From assembly GCA_018882895.1 (NCBI GenBank), contig VERF01000008.1, forward strand, positions 1-57,856: 57,856 nucleotides of DNA, written 5' to 3'. This document shows positions 33,077-43,400 of this stretch, one piece after another. This stretch comes from Candidatus Kapaibacterium sp. Lineage in GTDB: Bacteria > Bacteroidota > Ignavibacteria > Kapaibacteriales > Kapaibacteriaceae. The notes beneath the pieces were generated by a model, which worked only from the letters and a program-made list of their open reading frames with translations, had not been told where the DNA came from and searched no databases. Position 1 is the first letter of the stretch. Each line of letters begins with the position of its first letter. A program made the position numbers and the translations under genes.

Positions 33077-34716
33077 GATTCGACGGGTTCGTCGGGCCGA
33101 CGCGTCAGAAGCTGCTTTTCTCCTGCAGTACGGCCCTCGAGAATGTCGGCCTGCAAGCCCCCTTCGACGAGTCTGTCAATGATGAATTGGACGCGTTTCT
33201 TTCCGAGTTCGAGGTTGCTCTCATCGGTATCGACGTCGTCCGTGTGACCGGTAAGGACAAGCTTCTTGATCCGTCCCGTGCCGGACTTCACATTGCGCAC
33301 CAGATCGGCAACGTCGCGCTTCCACGACCGATCGAGCTCCATGCCGTTGGAATCGAGTGTGAACGGATATGGGTCGTCGAACACCGACGTCGGAAAGTTG
33401 ACGCGCAGCGTGTAGGTTGACGAAAGGCCAAGGGGCTTCTCTGGCTGCACGATGCGACCCTGCTCACTGGCAGGGATCGTGGTGACAAACGTGTCGAAGA
33501 AGAGTTCGGCGTTCTGGGCGGTGATCTCGACCGGTCGTTCGACCGGTACGCGCAGGCGGTAGTTGCCCGCCGTATCGGTGCGCGTACTGGCAATGACCTC
33601 GGTCGACTGTGGCAGTCGGGCGATGACCTCGGCGTCGGCCACCGGCAGATTCGTCGAGCTGTTGATGACCGTGCCCGACACGGTAGCCGTCGGCACGTCG
33701 GCCATGGGGGCGTCGGATTGACCCGTGCGGCGCCTGTGAAGCACCAGCACGTCGAAGTCACGCCGCGATGCCTCACGTCCGTCGGACCGCGTCGATGCTA
33801 CGTAGAACGTCGAATCCTCGAGCATTACGGGATAGATCTCGTCGGCTGCGGAGTTGATCGGCGTGCCAACGTTCCTGAGGCCGTCGACTCTCAGTGAATC
33901 GGCCTCCTCAAGTAGCCGCGCCTCGTGAATGTCGTAACCTCCGTGTGAGCTGTGTCCGGCGCTGCTCAGCAGCAGCGTGCCGGAGGCAGTGATCGACGGC
34001 GTCAGTTCATCGCACGGGGTGTTTGCCGCATGCAGGGGGCGGGCCGGTCCGACCACTCCTTGCCGCAGAGGCGCATACCATAGGTCAGCCCCACCGATCG
34101 ATGTCTCCCGATCCGAGGCGAATACAATCCAGCGTCCGTCCGGCGTTACCGCCGGATGGCCGTCCCAGGCCACCGGTTCGTCGATCATCGGCTGAGGCTC
34201 GATCTCGATGCTCTCGCCCAGTACGCTAGCGCGGCTCACGGCCGCGTCACCCATGATGCGCCCTTCCGGAAACGAGGTAATAACAACACGTTGGCGCTCA
34301 GCGCCACCCTCAGCTGCAGCATCGACCGAGCGTTCGATACGAGTCACCTGGCTTCGACGCACCACAAGGGGCTTTGCATCTCGCGCCGTGGCACCCTCGA
34401 TCAGAAGGGCCGTCACAGCGGTCAGCGGTGTAAGTCCAAACTCCTCGGCGGGAGTGCTTGCCCCCTGAACCCGACTCATGGACCAGTACAACGTTCCTTC
34501 AGTCTGTGGCCGCGCCGTATCGATCCTCCGCAACGGCGGAGCCACGGCCACGCATGGCGGCGGCGGCGGTGGTGGGGCAGGGGGCTCGGCATTGCGTGCA
34601 TAGCGCGTGTAGGTGCAGGCGCTCAGCATCAACGTTCCAGCTGCAAGGGCAATGCTAAAGAAACGCGACGTGTTCCATCGATAGCGCCGTGTTGAGCTTA
34701 TCGATGTATTCGGCAT
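33031..34716 (-). CDS. OmpA-like lipoprotein with PD40 repeats and carboxypeptidase-regulatory domain
   Basis: 561 residues from ATG 34716. A signal with lipobox (LAAGTLMLSACTYTRY) is followed by a Pro-rich linker, WD40-like PD40 repeats (HPAVTPDGRWIVFASDRE and TPSITASGTLLLSSAG), a carboxypeptidase-regulatory-like domain (VSGTVINSSTNLPVADAEV), and a C-terminal OmpA domain (LVLTGHTDDVDTDESNLELG) that holds peptidoglycan. This layout is common for PorE-like/gliding-linked lipoproteins of Bacteroidota. The start overlaps aat by 62 bp. Neighbour of PBP1A, fitting a link between outer membrane and wall. Confidence 0.85.
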   Translation of the reverse strand: MPNTSISSTRRYRWNTSRFFSIALAAGTLMLSACTYTRYARNAEPPAPPPPPPPCVAVAPPLRRIDTARPQTEGTLYWSMSRVQGASTPAEEFGLTPLTAVTALLIEGATARDAKPLVVRRSQVTRIERSVDAAAEGGAERQRVVITSFPEGRIMGDAAVSRASVLGESIEIEPQPMIDEPVAWDGHPAVTPDGRWIVFASDRETSIGGADLWYAPLRQGVVGPARPLHAANTPCDELTPSITASGTLLLSSAGHSSHGGYDIHEARLLEEADSLRVDGLRNVGTPINSAADEIYPVMLEDSTFYVASTRSDGREASRRDFDVLVLHRRRTGQSDAPMADVPTATVSGTVINSSTNLPVADAEVIARLPQSTEVIASTRTDTAGNYRLRVPVERPVEITAQNAELFFDTFVTTIPASEQGRIVQPEKPLGLSSTYTLRVNFPTSVFDDPYPFTLDSNGMELDRSWKRDVADLVRNVKSGTGRIKKLVLTGHTDDVDTDESNLELGKKRVQFIIDRLVEGGLQADILEGRTAGEKQLLTRRPDEPVESWRRRCRRVELVKVQ

Positions 34717-35230
34717 CGGGAATTTCGATCGCCCCGAGCGAGGCCGTAAAATCATTGATGTATTGCGTGTCCAGCAGGACGAAGTGACGGTAACGAAGAT
34801 GATCCACGAGCGCTGCGAAGGCGATCTTCGAGGCGTTGGATCGGAGCGAGAACATGGATTCACCGAAGAAAGCTGCATGAATTGCAACGCCGTAGAGTCC
34901 GCCGACGAGTTCGTCGTTTAACCACGTCTCCACGCTGTGAGCATATCCCATTGCGTGAAGTTCTTCGTATGCCTCGATGATCTCCGGCGTTATCCACGTC
35001 TGATCGCGCTGAGAACACCGTAATATAACCGTAGAAAAGGCCTCGTTGATCGTCGTCCGAACCAGCCCCCTGGCCATCTCCTTTCTCACCGAAGTCGACA
35101 CTCGGGTGGCCTCCAGCGGAATGACAGCCCGCAACTCGGGTCGATGCCAGTAAACCTCGCCGTCGGCCTCGTCGCCCATCGGAAAGAACCCCTTCTGGTA
35201 GCCCATCAGGATGATACTCGGGTCGAGCAT
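34655..35230 (-). CDS. aat: Leucyl/phenylalanyl-tRNA--protein transferase
   Basis: 191 residues from ATG 35230. Adds Leu or Phe to N-terminal Arg or Lys of proteins to mark them for ClpAP. Family blocks: MGYQKGFFPMGD, the substrate-site region WITPEIIEAYEELHAMGYAHS, VGGLYGVAIHAAFFGESMFS and ASLGAIEIP. It is about 30-40 residues shorter than E. coli Aat, lacking most of the first N-terminal segment; the upstream frame overlaps trmB and shows no similarity. ATG overlaps the trmB stop (ATGA). Confidence 0.88.
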   Translation of the reverse strand: MLDPSIILMGYQKGFFPMGDEADGEVYWHRPELRAVIPLEATRVSTSVRKEMARGLVRTTINEAFSTVILRCSQRDQTWITPEIIEAYEELHAMGYAHSVETWLNDELVGGLYGVAIHAAFFGESMFSLRSNASKIAFAALVDHLRYRHFVLLDTQYINDFTASLGAIEIPDAEYIDKLNTALSMEHVAFL

Positions 35231-35934
35231 CAGTCCGGATTCCTCAGCGCAGAATACCTCACGTAGGGGATCGATCGCGAGTCGCAGAACAACTGCTGAT
35301 CGGTGCAGAATGGGAACGGCCACGTCTGGTCGGACTCGTCCGGACCCAATGTGAAGTGGGCTGACTCGGCGATGACCTCCCGCTGGTGCGCATCCACGTC
35401 GGGCCGGTCGGTGGCCAGCCAAAGACGTCCGCCCGGCATGATCACGCGATGCAGCATGGCCAGGAACTCCGTGGTGAAGGCCCGGCGCTTGTGATGCCGC
35501 TTCTTTGGCCACGGGTCGGGAAAGAAGTACACCGCGTATTGGATGGACTTCGGCGCAATCCAGTCCAGACCGTTGGCAAGCGAGTACCACTCGGCGTGGG
35601 CGTTGGCAATGCCCTCACCGTGGGCGATCTCGTTGATGTAGTCGGGCAGCACCTGCCGAACCTCGATGCCGAGAATGTTCAGCTCGGGATGACTCAGTGC
35701 GTGGCGCAGCAAGAAGGCGCCTCGGCCACACCCGAGGTCCAGCACGTCGGCCGGACGTCCATTGCCGAACCACGAGCCCCATTCGGCATTCTCCCGCGTT
35801 GGCGGGTACCAAGGGGCGATCACATGCTGCTGGCTGGCCGGCATATAGACCTGCGGATTGGCGTGGTGGCGGATTCTGGGGATCGGGTACTTGGCCCAAG
35901 CGATCTGCGGGGTTTCGTTCTGTCTTCTGTCCAT
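35230..35934 (-). CDS. trmB: tRNA (guanine-N7)-methyltransferase
   Basis: 234 residues from ATG 35934. Makes m7G46 in tRNA using S-adenosylmethionine. SAM motif VLDLGCGRGAFLLRHA, followed by NILGIEVR, and the TrmB signature FFPDPWPKKRHHKRR. The C-terminal region has the DRPDVDAHQREVI and RYSAL-type elements. The start codon is only 8 bases after the TAGATTTG box. First gene of a nine-gene run ending with kmo, and divergent from secD. Confidence 0.92.
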   Translation of the reverse strand: MDRRQNETPQIAWAKYPIPRIRHHANPQVYMPASQQHVIAPWYPPTRENAEWGSWFGNGRPADVLDLGCGRGAFLLRHALSHPELNILGIEVRQVLPDYINEIAHGEGIANAHAEWYSLANGLDWIAPKSIQYAVYFFPDPWPKKRHHKRRAFTTEFLAMLHRVIMPGGRLWLATDRPDVDAHQREVIAESAHFTLGPDESDQTWPFPFCTDQQLFCDSRSIPYVRYSALRNPD

Positions 35935-35942
35935 AGGCGCTA

Positions 35943-35950
35943 CAAATCTA
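35943..35950 (-). promoter_or_regulatory. -7-like element TAGATTTG for the trmB-kmo gene run
   Basis: Perfect TAnnTTTG on the minus strand, 8 bases before trmB ATG 35934. It would drive up to nine genes, and the transcript would start at or a few bases before the start codon. Confidence 0.45.
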
Positions 35951-36009
35951 CCATTACGTATATTCGCCGTTCTTCCTACCGCCCAAGCGGTGTGGAAAGG
36001 CATTGCCGA

Positions 36010-36016
36010 TAGTTTG
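36010..36016 (+). promoter_or_regulatory. -7-like element TAGTTTG for secDF-purA
   Basis: TAGTTTG, 13 bases before the TTG start of secD, with GGAGGA between. It lies within TGCCGATAGTTT (36004-36015), a 12-mer repeated exactly at 45684-45695 upstream of the TonB receptor gene. Confidence 0.35.
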
Positions 36017-36029
36017 ACGTGGAGGACTC

Positions 36030-38090
36030 TTGAGTTCGAAAAATCTGGGCAAATGGTTGCTCATCGTACTGCCGCTGGCGGCAGCAGGCTTGCTGTTGTG
36101 GCCTACGATCAACTACTCGCTACTCTCGTCGGAGCGCGCCGAGCTGGAGGCAGACACCTCCCGCACCGGGCGTGAGGCGCTGGTACGCTGGGACGTAGAC
36201 AACAAGGAGGCATACGAAAGTGCCCGTGCCGGCCGCATGAAGCTGGGCCTGGACTTGCGTGGGGGCGCGTATCTGACGCTCGAGGTTGACGTTCTGAAGC
36301 TCATCGAATCGTCAGCCGACGCTGAATCGATTGATGACGACTTCCGGGCGATCATCGAGGAGACGCGTAAGGCAACTGCCAACTCCGATGTGGACGTTCT
36401 GACGGTCTTCCTTGAGAAGTTCCGTGCTCGCGGCAAGCAGCTGATCAACTACTTCCCGGCAGCCGAGCTGACTGAGCAGGCTGTTGAGGAAAAGCTCCGC
36501 CGTGACGCGTCGGGATCGGTCGATCAGGCCATGGAAGTGCTTTCGCAGCGTATCAACAAGTATGGCGTGTCGGAAGTCAGCATCCAGAAGCAGGGATCGC
36601 GCCGACTTGTTATCGAGCTTCCTGACGAAAAGGACACCGTCCAGATGCGCGAACTTCTCCAGCAGACAGCCCGCCTGGAGTTCAAGCGGGTGTTGATGGA
36701 TCGCAGCCTGGTGCGTGCCTTCTACGCCATCGATGGCGCATACAAGGCATATAAGTCGGGCGTGGCACCGGTGGTCGACACCGCCAAGCCTGCCACTGAC
36801 ACGGCCACGACGGCCGCAGCCGATACGACGAAGAAGGCCGATACGGCCAAGACAGCCGCTGCAGATACCGGCAAGAACGCAAAGGATCCCTATAAGGGGC
36901 TGAGCGACGACGAGAAGGGTCGCCGCATCAAGGCAGACTTCCCGTTCAGCTACATGCTCTTCGGAAGCGTGGCTGCGAATGAGCAGTCCCAGCCGCAGCA
37001 GTTCGACCTCGTGGGTCTGAAGATCAACGGCGTCACACCAGATCAGCTTCCTGAAAAGGGGCTGTACCAGTTCCGCATTCCGGCACAAAGCCTGCAGGAA
37101 TTCCTCAAGATCCTTGCCATCCCGCAGGTTCGCGCTGCCATTCCTGCCGAGCTTGACGTGCTGGTGTCGGCCAATGGCAATGCCACCAAGCCGGGCGTTC
37201 AGCCCGACTACTACGACGTCTACGGCGTTGCCCGCGAGGCTGATCTGATGGGCGATGTGATCGAGGACGCCTATCCGAGCTTCGATAACTCCAACCAGCC
37301 GGTTGTGATGATGAACATGAACACCGAGGGTTCTGATCAGTGGGCGCGCATCACGGGTGCCAACATCGGAAACCGCATCGCCGTTGTGATGGACGATCGC
37401 GTGTGGTCGGCCCCGACCGTTCAGGGTAAGATCCCGAACGGCTCGTCTCAGATCTCCGGTTCGTTCCGCACCGAAGATGCCATGCGTCTTGCCGTGGTTC
37501 TGAAGGCCGGCGCCCTCAAGGCCCCTGTCCAGATCATCGAAGAACGCGTTGTCGGCCCGTCCCTCGGTGAAGATTCGATCCGCCGTGGTCTGACCAGTAC
37601 GGGCATCTCGTTTGCCCTCATCATCCTGTTCATGATGGCCTACTACGCCGTCGGCGGCGCCATTGCCGATGTCGCCCTCCTGATGAACATCCTTCTGACG
37701 GTTGCCGGTCTGGCAGCCTTCGGCGGTACGCTCACGCTCCCGGGCATTGCCGGTCTGATCCTTTCGACAGCCATGGCCGTGGACGCCAACATCCTCATCT
37801 TCGAGCGTATGCGTGAGGAAATCTATGCCGGCAAGTCGCTCAAGACGGCCGTCGATCAGGGCTTTGCTCGCGCTTGGAGCGCCATTCTTGACTCGAACCT
37901 GACGAATATCGCGGGCGCCGTTCCGTTGATCATCTGGGGATCCGGACCGATCAAGGGATTTGCCATCACCCTTCTCGTGGGTGCCATCATCACGCTGTTC
38001 ACCGCCGTTGTGGTGACGCGTGCCATCTTCCAGCTGCTGATCGCCAGCGGCGCGACGACCCTCAACATTGGACAGAAGAGGACGGCCTAA
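36030..38090 (+). CDS. secD: Protein translocase subunit SecD
   Basis: 686 residues from TTG 36030, with GGAGGA ending 3 nt before it. Uses the proton gradient to help pull proteins across the inner membrane. N-terminal helix (LLIVLPLAAAGLLLWP), the conserved KLGLDLRGGAYLTLEVD, the periplasmic P1 domain, GPSLGEDSIRRGL, and a C-terminal six-helix region with MAVDANILIFERMREE. Residues about 248-290 are an Ala/Thr/Lys/Asp low-complexity insert (TDTATTAAADTTKKADTAKT) in the periplasmic part. Followed by secF one base after the stop. Confidence 0.95.
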   Translation: MSSKNLGKWLLIVLPLAAAGLLLWPTINYSLLSSERAELEADTSRTGREALVRWDVDNKEAYESARAGRMKLGLDLRGGAYLTLEVDVLKLIESSADAESIDDDFRAIIEETRKATANSDVDVLTVFLEKFRARGKQLINYFPAAELTEQAVEEKLRRDASGSVDQAMEVLSQRINKYGVSEVSIQKQGSRRLVIELPDEKDTVQMRELLQQTARLEFKRVLMDRSLVRAFYAIDGAYKAYKSGVAPVVDTAKPATDTATTAAADTTKKADTAKTAAADTGKNAKDPYKGLSDDEKGRRIKADFPFSYMLFGSVAANEQSQPQQFDLVGLKINGVTPDQLPEKGLYQFRIPAQSLQEFLKILAIPQVRAAIPAELDVLVSANGNATKPGVQPDYYDVYGVAREADLMGDVIEDAYPSFDNSNQPVVMMNMNTEGSDQWARITGANIGNRIAVVMDDRVWSAPTVQGKIPNGSSQISGSFRTEDAMRLAVVLKAGALKAPVQIIEERVVGPSLGEDSIRRGLTSTGISFALIILFMMAYYAVGGAIADVALLMNILLTVAGLAAFGGTLTLPGIAGLILSTAMAVDANILIFERMREEIYAGKSLKTAVDQGFARAWSAILDSNLTNIAGAVPLIIWGSGPIKGFAITLLVGAIITLFTAVVVTRAIFQLLIASGATTLNIGQKRTA

Positions 38091-38091
38091 A

Positions 38092-39072
38092 ATGGATCTG
38101 ATCAAGAAGACCAACATTGACTTTGTCACCAACCGCAACTTCTTCCTGCGGTTGTCGATCCTTGCCAGCGTCATCGGCATGCTTGTGGTGCTCGCACCGG
38201 AGATTCCGGGCCTGGGCATCCCTCGTCTGATCGAGCCGGGTATCGACTTCACGGGGGGTACGCAGACGACGGTTTCGTTTGCCAATACCGCAACGTCTGC
38301 CGAACAGGTCCGCGGCGCTCTTGCCAAGGCCGGCTACAGTAGCGCCGAGATCAAGTCATTCGGCAAGGACGGAGACTTCCTTATCCGTATCAATGATGTT
38401 CAGGACGAGGCATCGAAGGTGTCGGCCGACCTCGTGACGAAGCTCAATACCGCCTTCTCGAAGAACGGTGAGAAGGCCGTCATCCTTCTCGGAGCCGACA
38501 ACGTAGGCGCCAAGGTGTCGGCCGAACTTGCAGCCGATGCAGCCATCTCGCTCATCATCGCCACGATCATCATCCTTCTCTACGTGGCCTTCCGCTTCGA
38601 GTTCGTCTATGGTCTTTCGGCCGTCATTGCTCTTGCGCATGACGTCACGGTCGCATTCGTGATCTCTGTGCTGGTCAACAAGCTTGGCATTCTGAACCTA
38701 GAACTCTCGATCAACTCGCTGGCCGCCTATCTGACGATCCTTGGCTACTCCATCAACGACAAGGTGGTGGTGTTTGACCGGATCCGTGAGAACCGTGAGC
38801 GGCATCGTGGAATGCCCCTTGCCGAACTGGTGAACCTCTCACTGAATGAGACGCTCAGCCGCACGCTCATCACGGGTGTCTCGGTGCTTGGCGCTCTGCT
38901 TGTGATGGTGTTCCTTGGCGGAGATGTGCTCGAAGGCTTCGCCTTCACGATGTTCGTCGGTATCGTCGTCGGTACCTACTCGTCGATCTATGTCGCATCG
39001 TCCTTCCTGATCTGGTACACCGAGCGCGTCAAGCACAAGAGCGTCGGCTCGGTTGTCCATACCGAAGCCTGA
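38092..39072 (+). CDS. secF: Protein translocase subunit SecF
   Basis: 326 residues from ATG 38092, one base after the secD stop TAA. N-terminal TM helix (LRLSILASVIGMLVVLAP), GIDFTGGTQTTVSF, then a five-helix core with FEFVYGLSAVIALAHDVTVA and the signature SINDKVVVFDRIRENRE. Forms a complex with SecD and SecYEG. SecD and SecF are separate genes here, not the single fused SecDF found in many Bacteroidota. purA follows 12 bp later. Confidence 0.95.
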   Translation: MDLIKKTNIDFVTNRNFFLRLSILASVIGMLVVLAPEIPGLGIPRLIEPGIDFTGGTQTTVSFANTATSAEQVRGALAKAGYSSAEIKSFGKDGDFLIRINDVQDEASKVSADLVTKLNTAFSKNGEKAVILLGADNVGAKVSAELAADAAISLIIATIIILLYVAFRFEFVYGLSAVIALAHDVTVAFVISVLVNKLGILNLELSINSLAAYLTILGYSINDKVVVFDRIRENRERHRGMPLAELVNLSLNETLSRTLITGVSVLGALLVMVFLGGDVLEGFAFTMFVGIVVGTYSSIYVASSFLIWYTERVKHKSVGSVVHTEA

Positions 39073-39084
39073 TCGGTCTCCTGA

Positions 39085-40353
<1,269 letters not shown>

Positions 40354-40439
40354 GGTCACCCTGACGGGAACCTTCCCGACGAAGCATTGTTATTCATCGG
40401 CGGAACCGTGCCTTTTGGTTATGTTCCGACCGATAAACC

Positions 40440-43400
40440 ATGAAGTTCGTCGCAACCATCGTTGTCGCTCTCGTTGGGTTCTGTTCGCTTGGCGCACAGA
40501 CTGCCCAGCGCTGGAAGGAAGTCATACTTCCGGCACCGTATGATGGGGGCTACTATCTCGACATCTTCTTCCTGCCGTCGAACCCGAATCTTGGCTGGGC
40601 GTGCGATCAGTTTAGGGGCTATGTGGTGCGCACCACCGATGGTGGCAACACCTGGCAGGGGAGCAGCGTCTCCGGTGGTACTAGCTGTCACTTGGAGTAC
40701 ATCCAGTTTCTGGACGCGAATGTTGGCTATGCCTCCGGTCCGTGCGGCATGTACAAATCCATCGACGGCGGTCGCACGTGGACGTCGATAAAGCCGGCCG
40801 GCTCTCCGACGATATGGGGCGGGTGGTTCAAGAATGCGAATGAAGGTTGGTTTGTGGGAGGGGGCTGCGGATCGTGTACCTTCCTGCGCACGGTTGACGG
40901 AGGAACTACATTCACTTCGGTGACCGAAACAAGCGTTGGCCGATCGGTGATGAGCGACCCTTACTGGGCACCCGACATGGCCCCCGGCGAGGTCTTCGCC
41001 GTTGGCAGTGGCACCTTGTGGCGATCCGGCGATGATGGCGTAACCTGGCAGTTCTTTGCCAACACCGGCACCAACGCCCCCTGGCACGAAGAACTCGCGA
41101 TGGTTGGTCAATCGGTGCTCATTCCCAATGATCGAGAACGTTGTGGAAGTGCGGCACCGACCACGCTTGGTATGCGCTTCAGCACCAATCGCGGCACGAC
41201 GTGGCGGGATTTCGTCACCGGCGAAAGCATGTATGGAACGTTCCTGCACGATGCGCAACGCGGTTGGGCAGCCGGCACCAATGAGGCCGTCTACTACACA
41301 TCGAACTCCGGTCAGGCTTGGACGAAACGCTCTTGTGGCTTGAACGGAGCCGACTTGGATGACGTGTTCTTTATCGACGATAACAATGGCTGGGTGGTTG
41401 GTGACGGCATCTTCCGAACAGCCCCGGCACTGCGGACGCAAAGTGACTCGGCGTTGCAGTTCCGTCTGGTCTGTTCAGACTCCGCGGGCATTGACACCGT
41501 GCGTGTTCAGAACGTCAACTGGTTTGCGTCTCCATGGTCGGCATCCATCATCGGAACCGATGCAGCGATGTTCAGCATCGCCAACGCCCCGTTGAGTGCG
41601 ACCATTGGCACCTGCGAGTTCCGCAACATCGTCGTGCGCTACAAACCCACCACGCGGACAACGCACACGGCTGTGCTGGCGATCACGTTTCAACAGCCGG
41701 ACACGACATTATACGTCACGCTTGAGGGACAACCATTCACGCCAACGGCTGCTCCGTTCGACACGTTGGTGACGTACACGGCGCCGGTGGGGCAGCCCCT
41801 TGCCAAGACGCTTCTGTGGCGGTCCACCTCGGCAACGATGCTTGAGTCGATCGTGTCGATCACCTATGCATGGGGCGATAGCACGGTGACGATGACGGCC
41901 GCAAGGTATCCTGAGATCGTTCGCACCGACGTGACGCTCACTTACATAAATGCAATTCCGCGAGATACGGGGTGGACCCAGACGCGGTTTCGCGTGAAGC
42001 TTGCTCCATGTATGCGCGACACGTTCATCACGGTGCGCATCTATGGGGTTTCGCCAATCATCACCTGTCCGGCAGGTGTCTTGGCAAATGCTTCGTGTAA
42101 ACAGCGCGACACGCTTCGTATTCCGATCTCGAACACGGGTAACGAAACGCTGGAGATTTCTACGCTGCGCATCAGTACCGTGCAGACCAATGCGTTTACC
42201 CTTATCGGCTTCGTCAGTGGTCGAGCCGGCGCACCGTGGAAGATGACCGTTGGCCAAAAGGACACGCTCCTGATCGCCTACGTGCCGGATCGAGGACGCG
42301 ACGCTGCAACACTTGAAATCGTCAATAACGACCTGACGCGCAAGCGTGGGGTAAAGACACCGTGGATCGTCAATCTCCAAGGTAACTCCGACCGACCGCG
42401 GTTGACCGTTGACAAGCGTACCATCGACCTCGGTTCGATATGCGGTGGGGCAATCATATCGCGCACAATCAACGTAACGAACATTGGTCTGGTTGCCGGA
42501 TCGGTGTCGGCCACCAAGGGGTCTTCACTCGTCGAACTGGAGCCATCAGGTACGGTCGCCGTGTCGCCCGGACAGGTCCGCCAGCTAACCGTCACTGTTA
42601 ACGCCACACGTGAGGGGCGGTTCACGGACACGGTCATGGTCCGCATAGCCCCTTGCGACACTCTTATCCCGGTCGTCATCACCGGGATGGTCGAGGCTCC
42701 GGAGATCAGGATCACACCATCGATCATTGCCGATACCGGCGCGCCGAACGAGATCCTGCGTGGTCGCGCGGTCATCACACTGGTGCAGGGCCAGGGTGTG
42801 TCGGTGCGAGACATCCGCATCACTCCACTGCCGGCGCAACTGAAGTTCATCCTTCCTCAGCTTCCAATTACGTTGGCCGGAAGTGACAGCATTGTGGTCG
42901 ATTTCACGTATTCGTCCGCGACACCTTCGGAGTATCGTGGAGTTATAGAAGTAGTAGCCGCAACGTCATGCTCCACCACAGCCTCGTCAGAGATCCGGTT
43001 CAGCGTTGTGAGCAATGACGTGCGATTCACACCCAATCCCGTCGAGTGGGAGTACCTCTGCACGAACGCAAGGCAAGAACAGAAGATTACCATCGAGGCC
43101 CGTGGGTCGCTCCCGGTCACCGTCCTGAGCGCACGGCGTCGCGGCGCTACGTCGCCGTTCTTTGTAACCGGACCATCCTTCCCACTCACGGTCAACCCGG
43201 GCACGCCCCGTGCCATCACCGTGCTGTTTGATCCGCCAACTACGGGCGTCTACTCCGACACGATCGACATTGACACGGACGTTGAGGGGGCCGATCCGGC
43301 CATCGCATTGAAGGGGGCCTACCAGACGGCCGACATTCAGGCGGACCCATCGGTGGTGAGCACTGTCCAACCGTGCGATCCCGATCAGGTCTTTTGGGTG

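Noticed and set aside
32129-33247. 372-codon plus-strand frame opposite PBP1A
   Set aside because: It lies over the glycosyltransferase region of a clear PBP gene and has no domain of its own.
36312-38327. 671-codon open frame on the minus strand opposite secD and the start of secF
   Set aside because: Complete overlap with secD, whose motifs are clear; the composition is typical of a codon-bias artefact.
40365-40378. Inverted repeat CGGGAA / TTCCCG after purA
   Set aside because: Loop of only two bases and no T-run; not a convincing terminator.
42500-42540. AGGGGT/AGGGGA and TGGGGC strings counted with AGGGGC
   Set aside because: They occur at ordinary levels and were not included in the enriched motif count.
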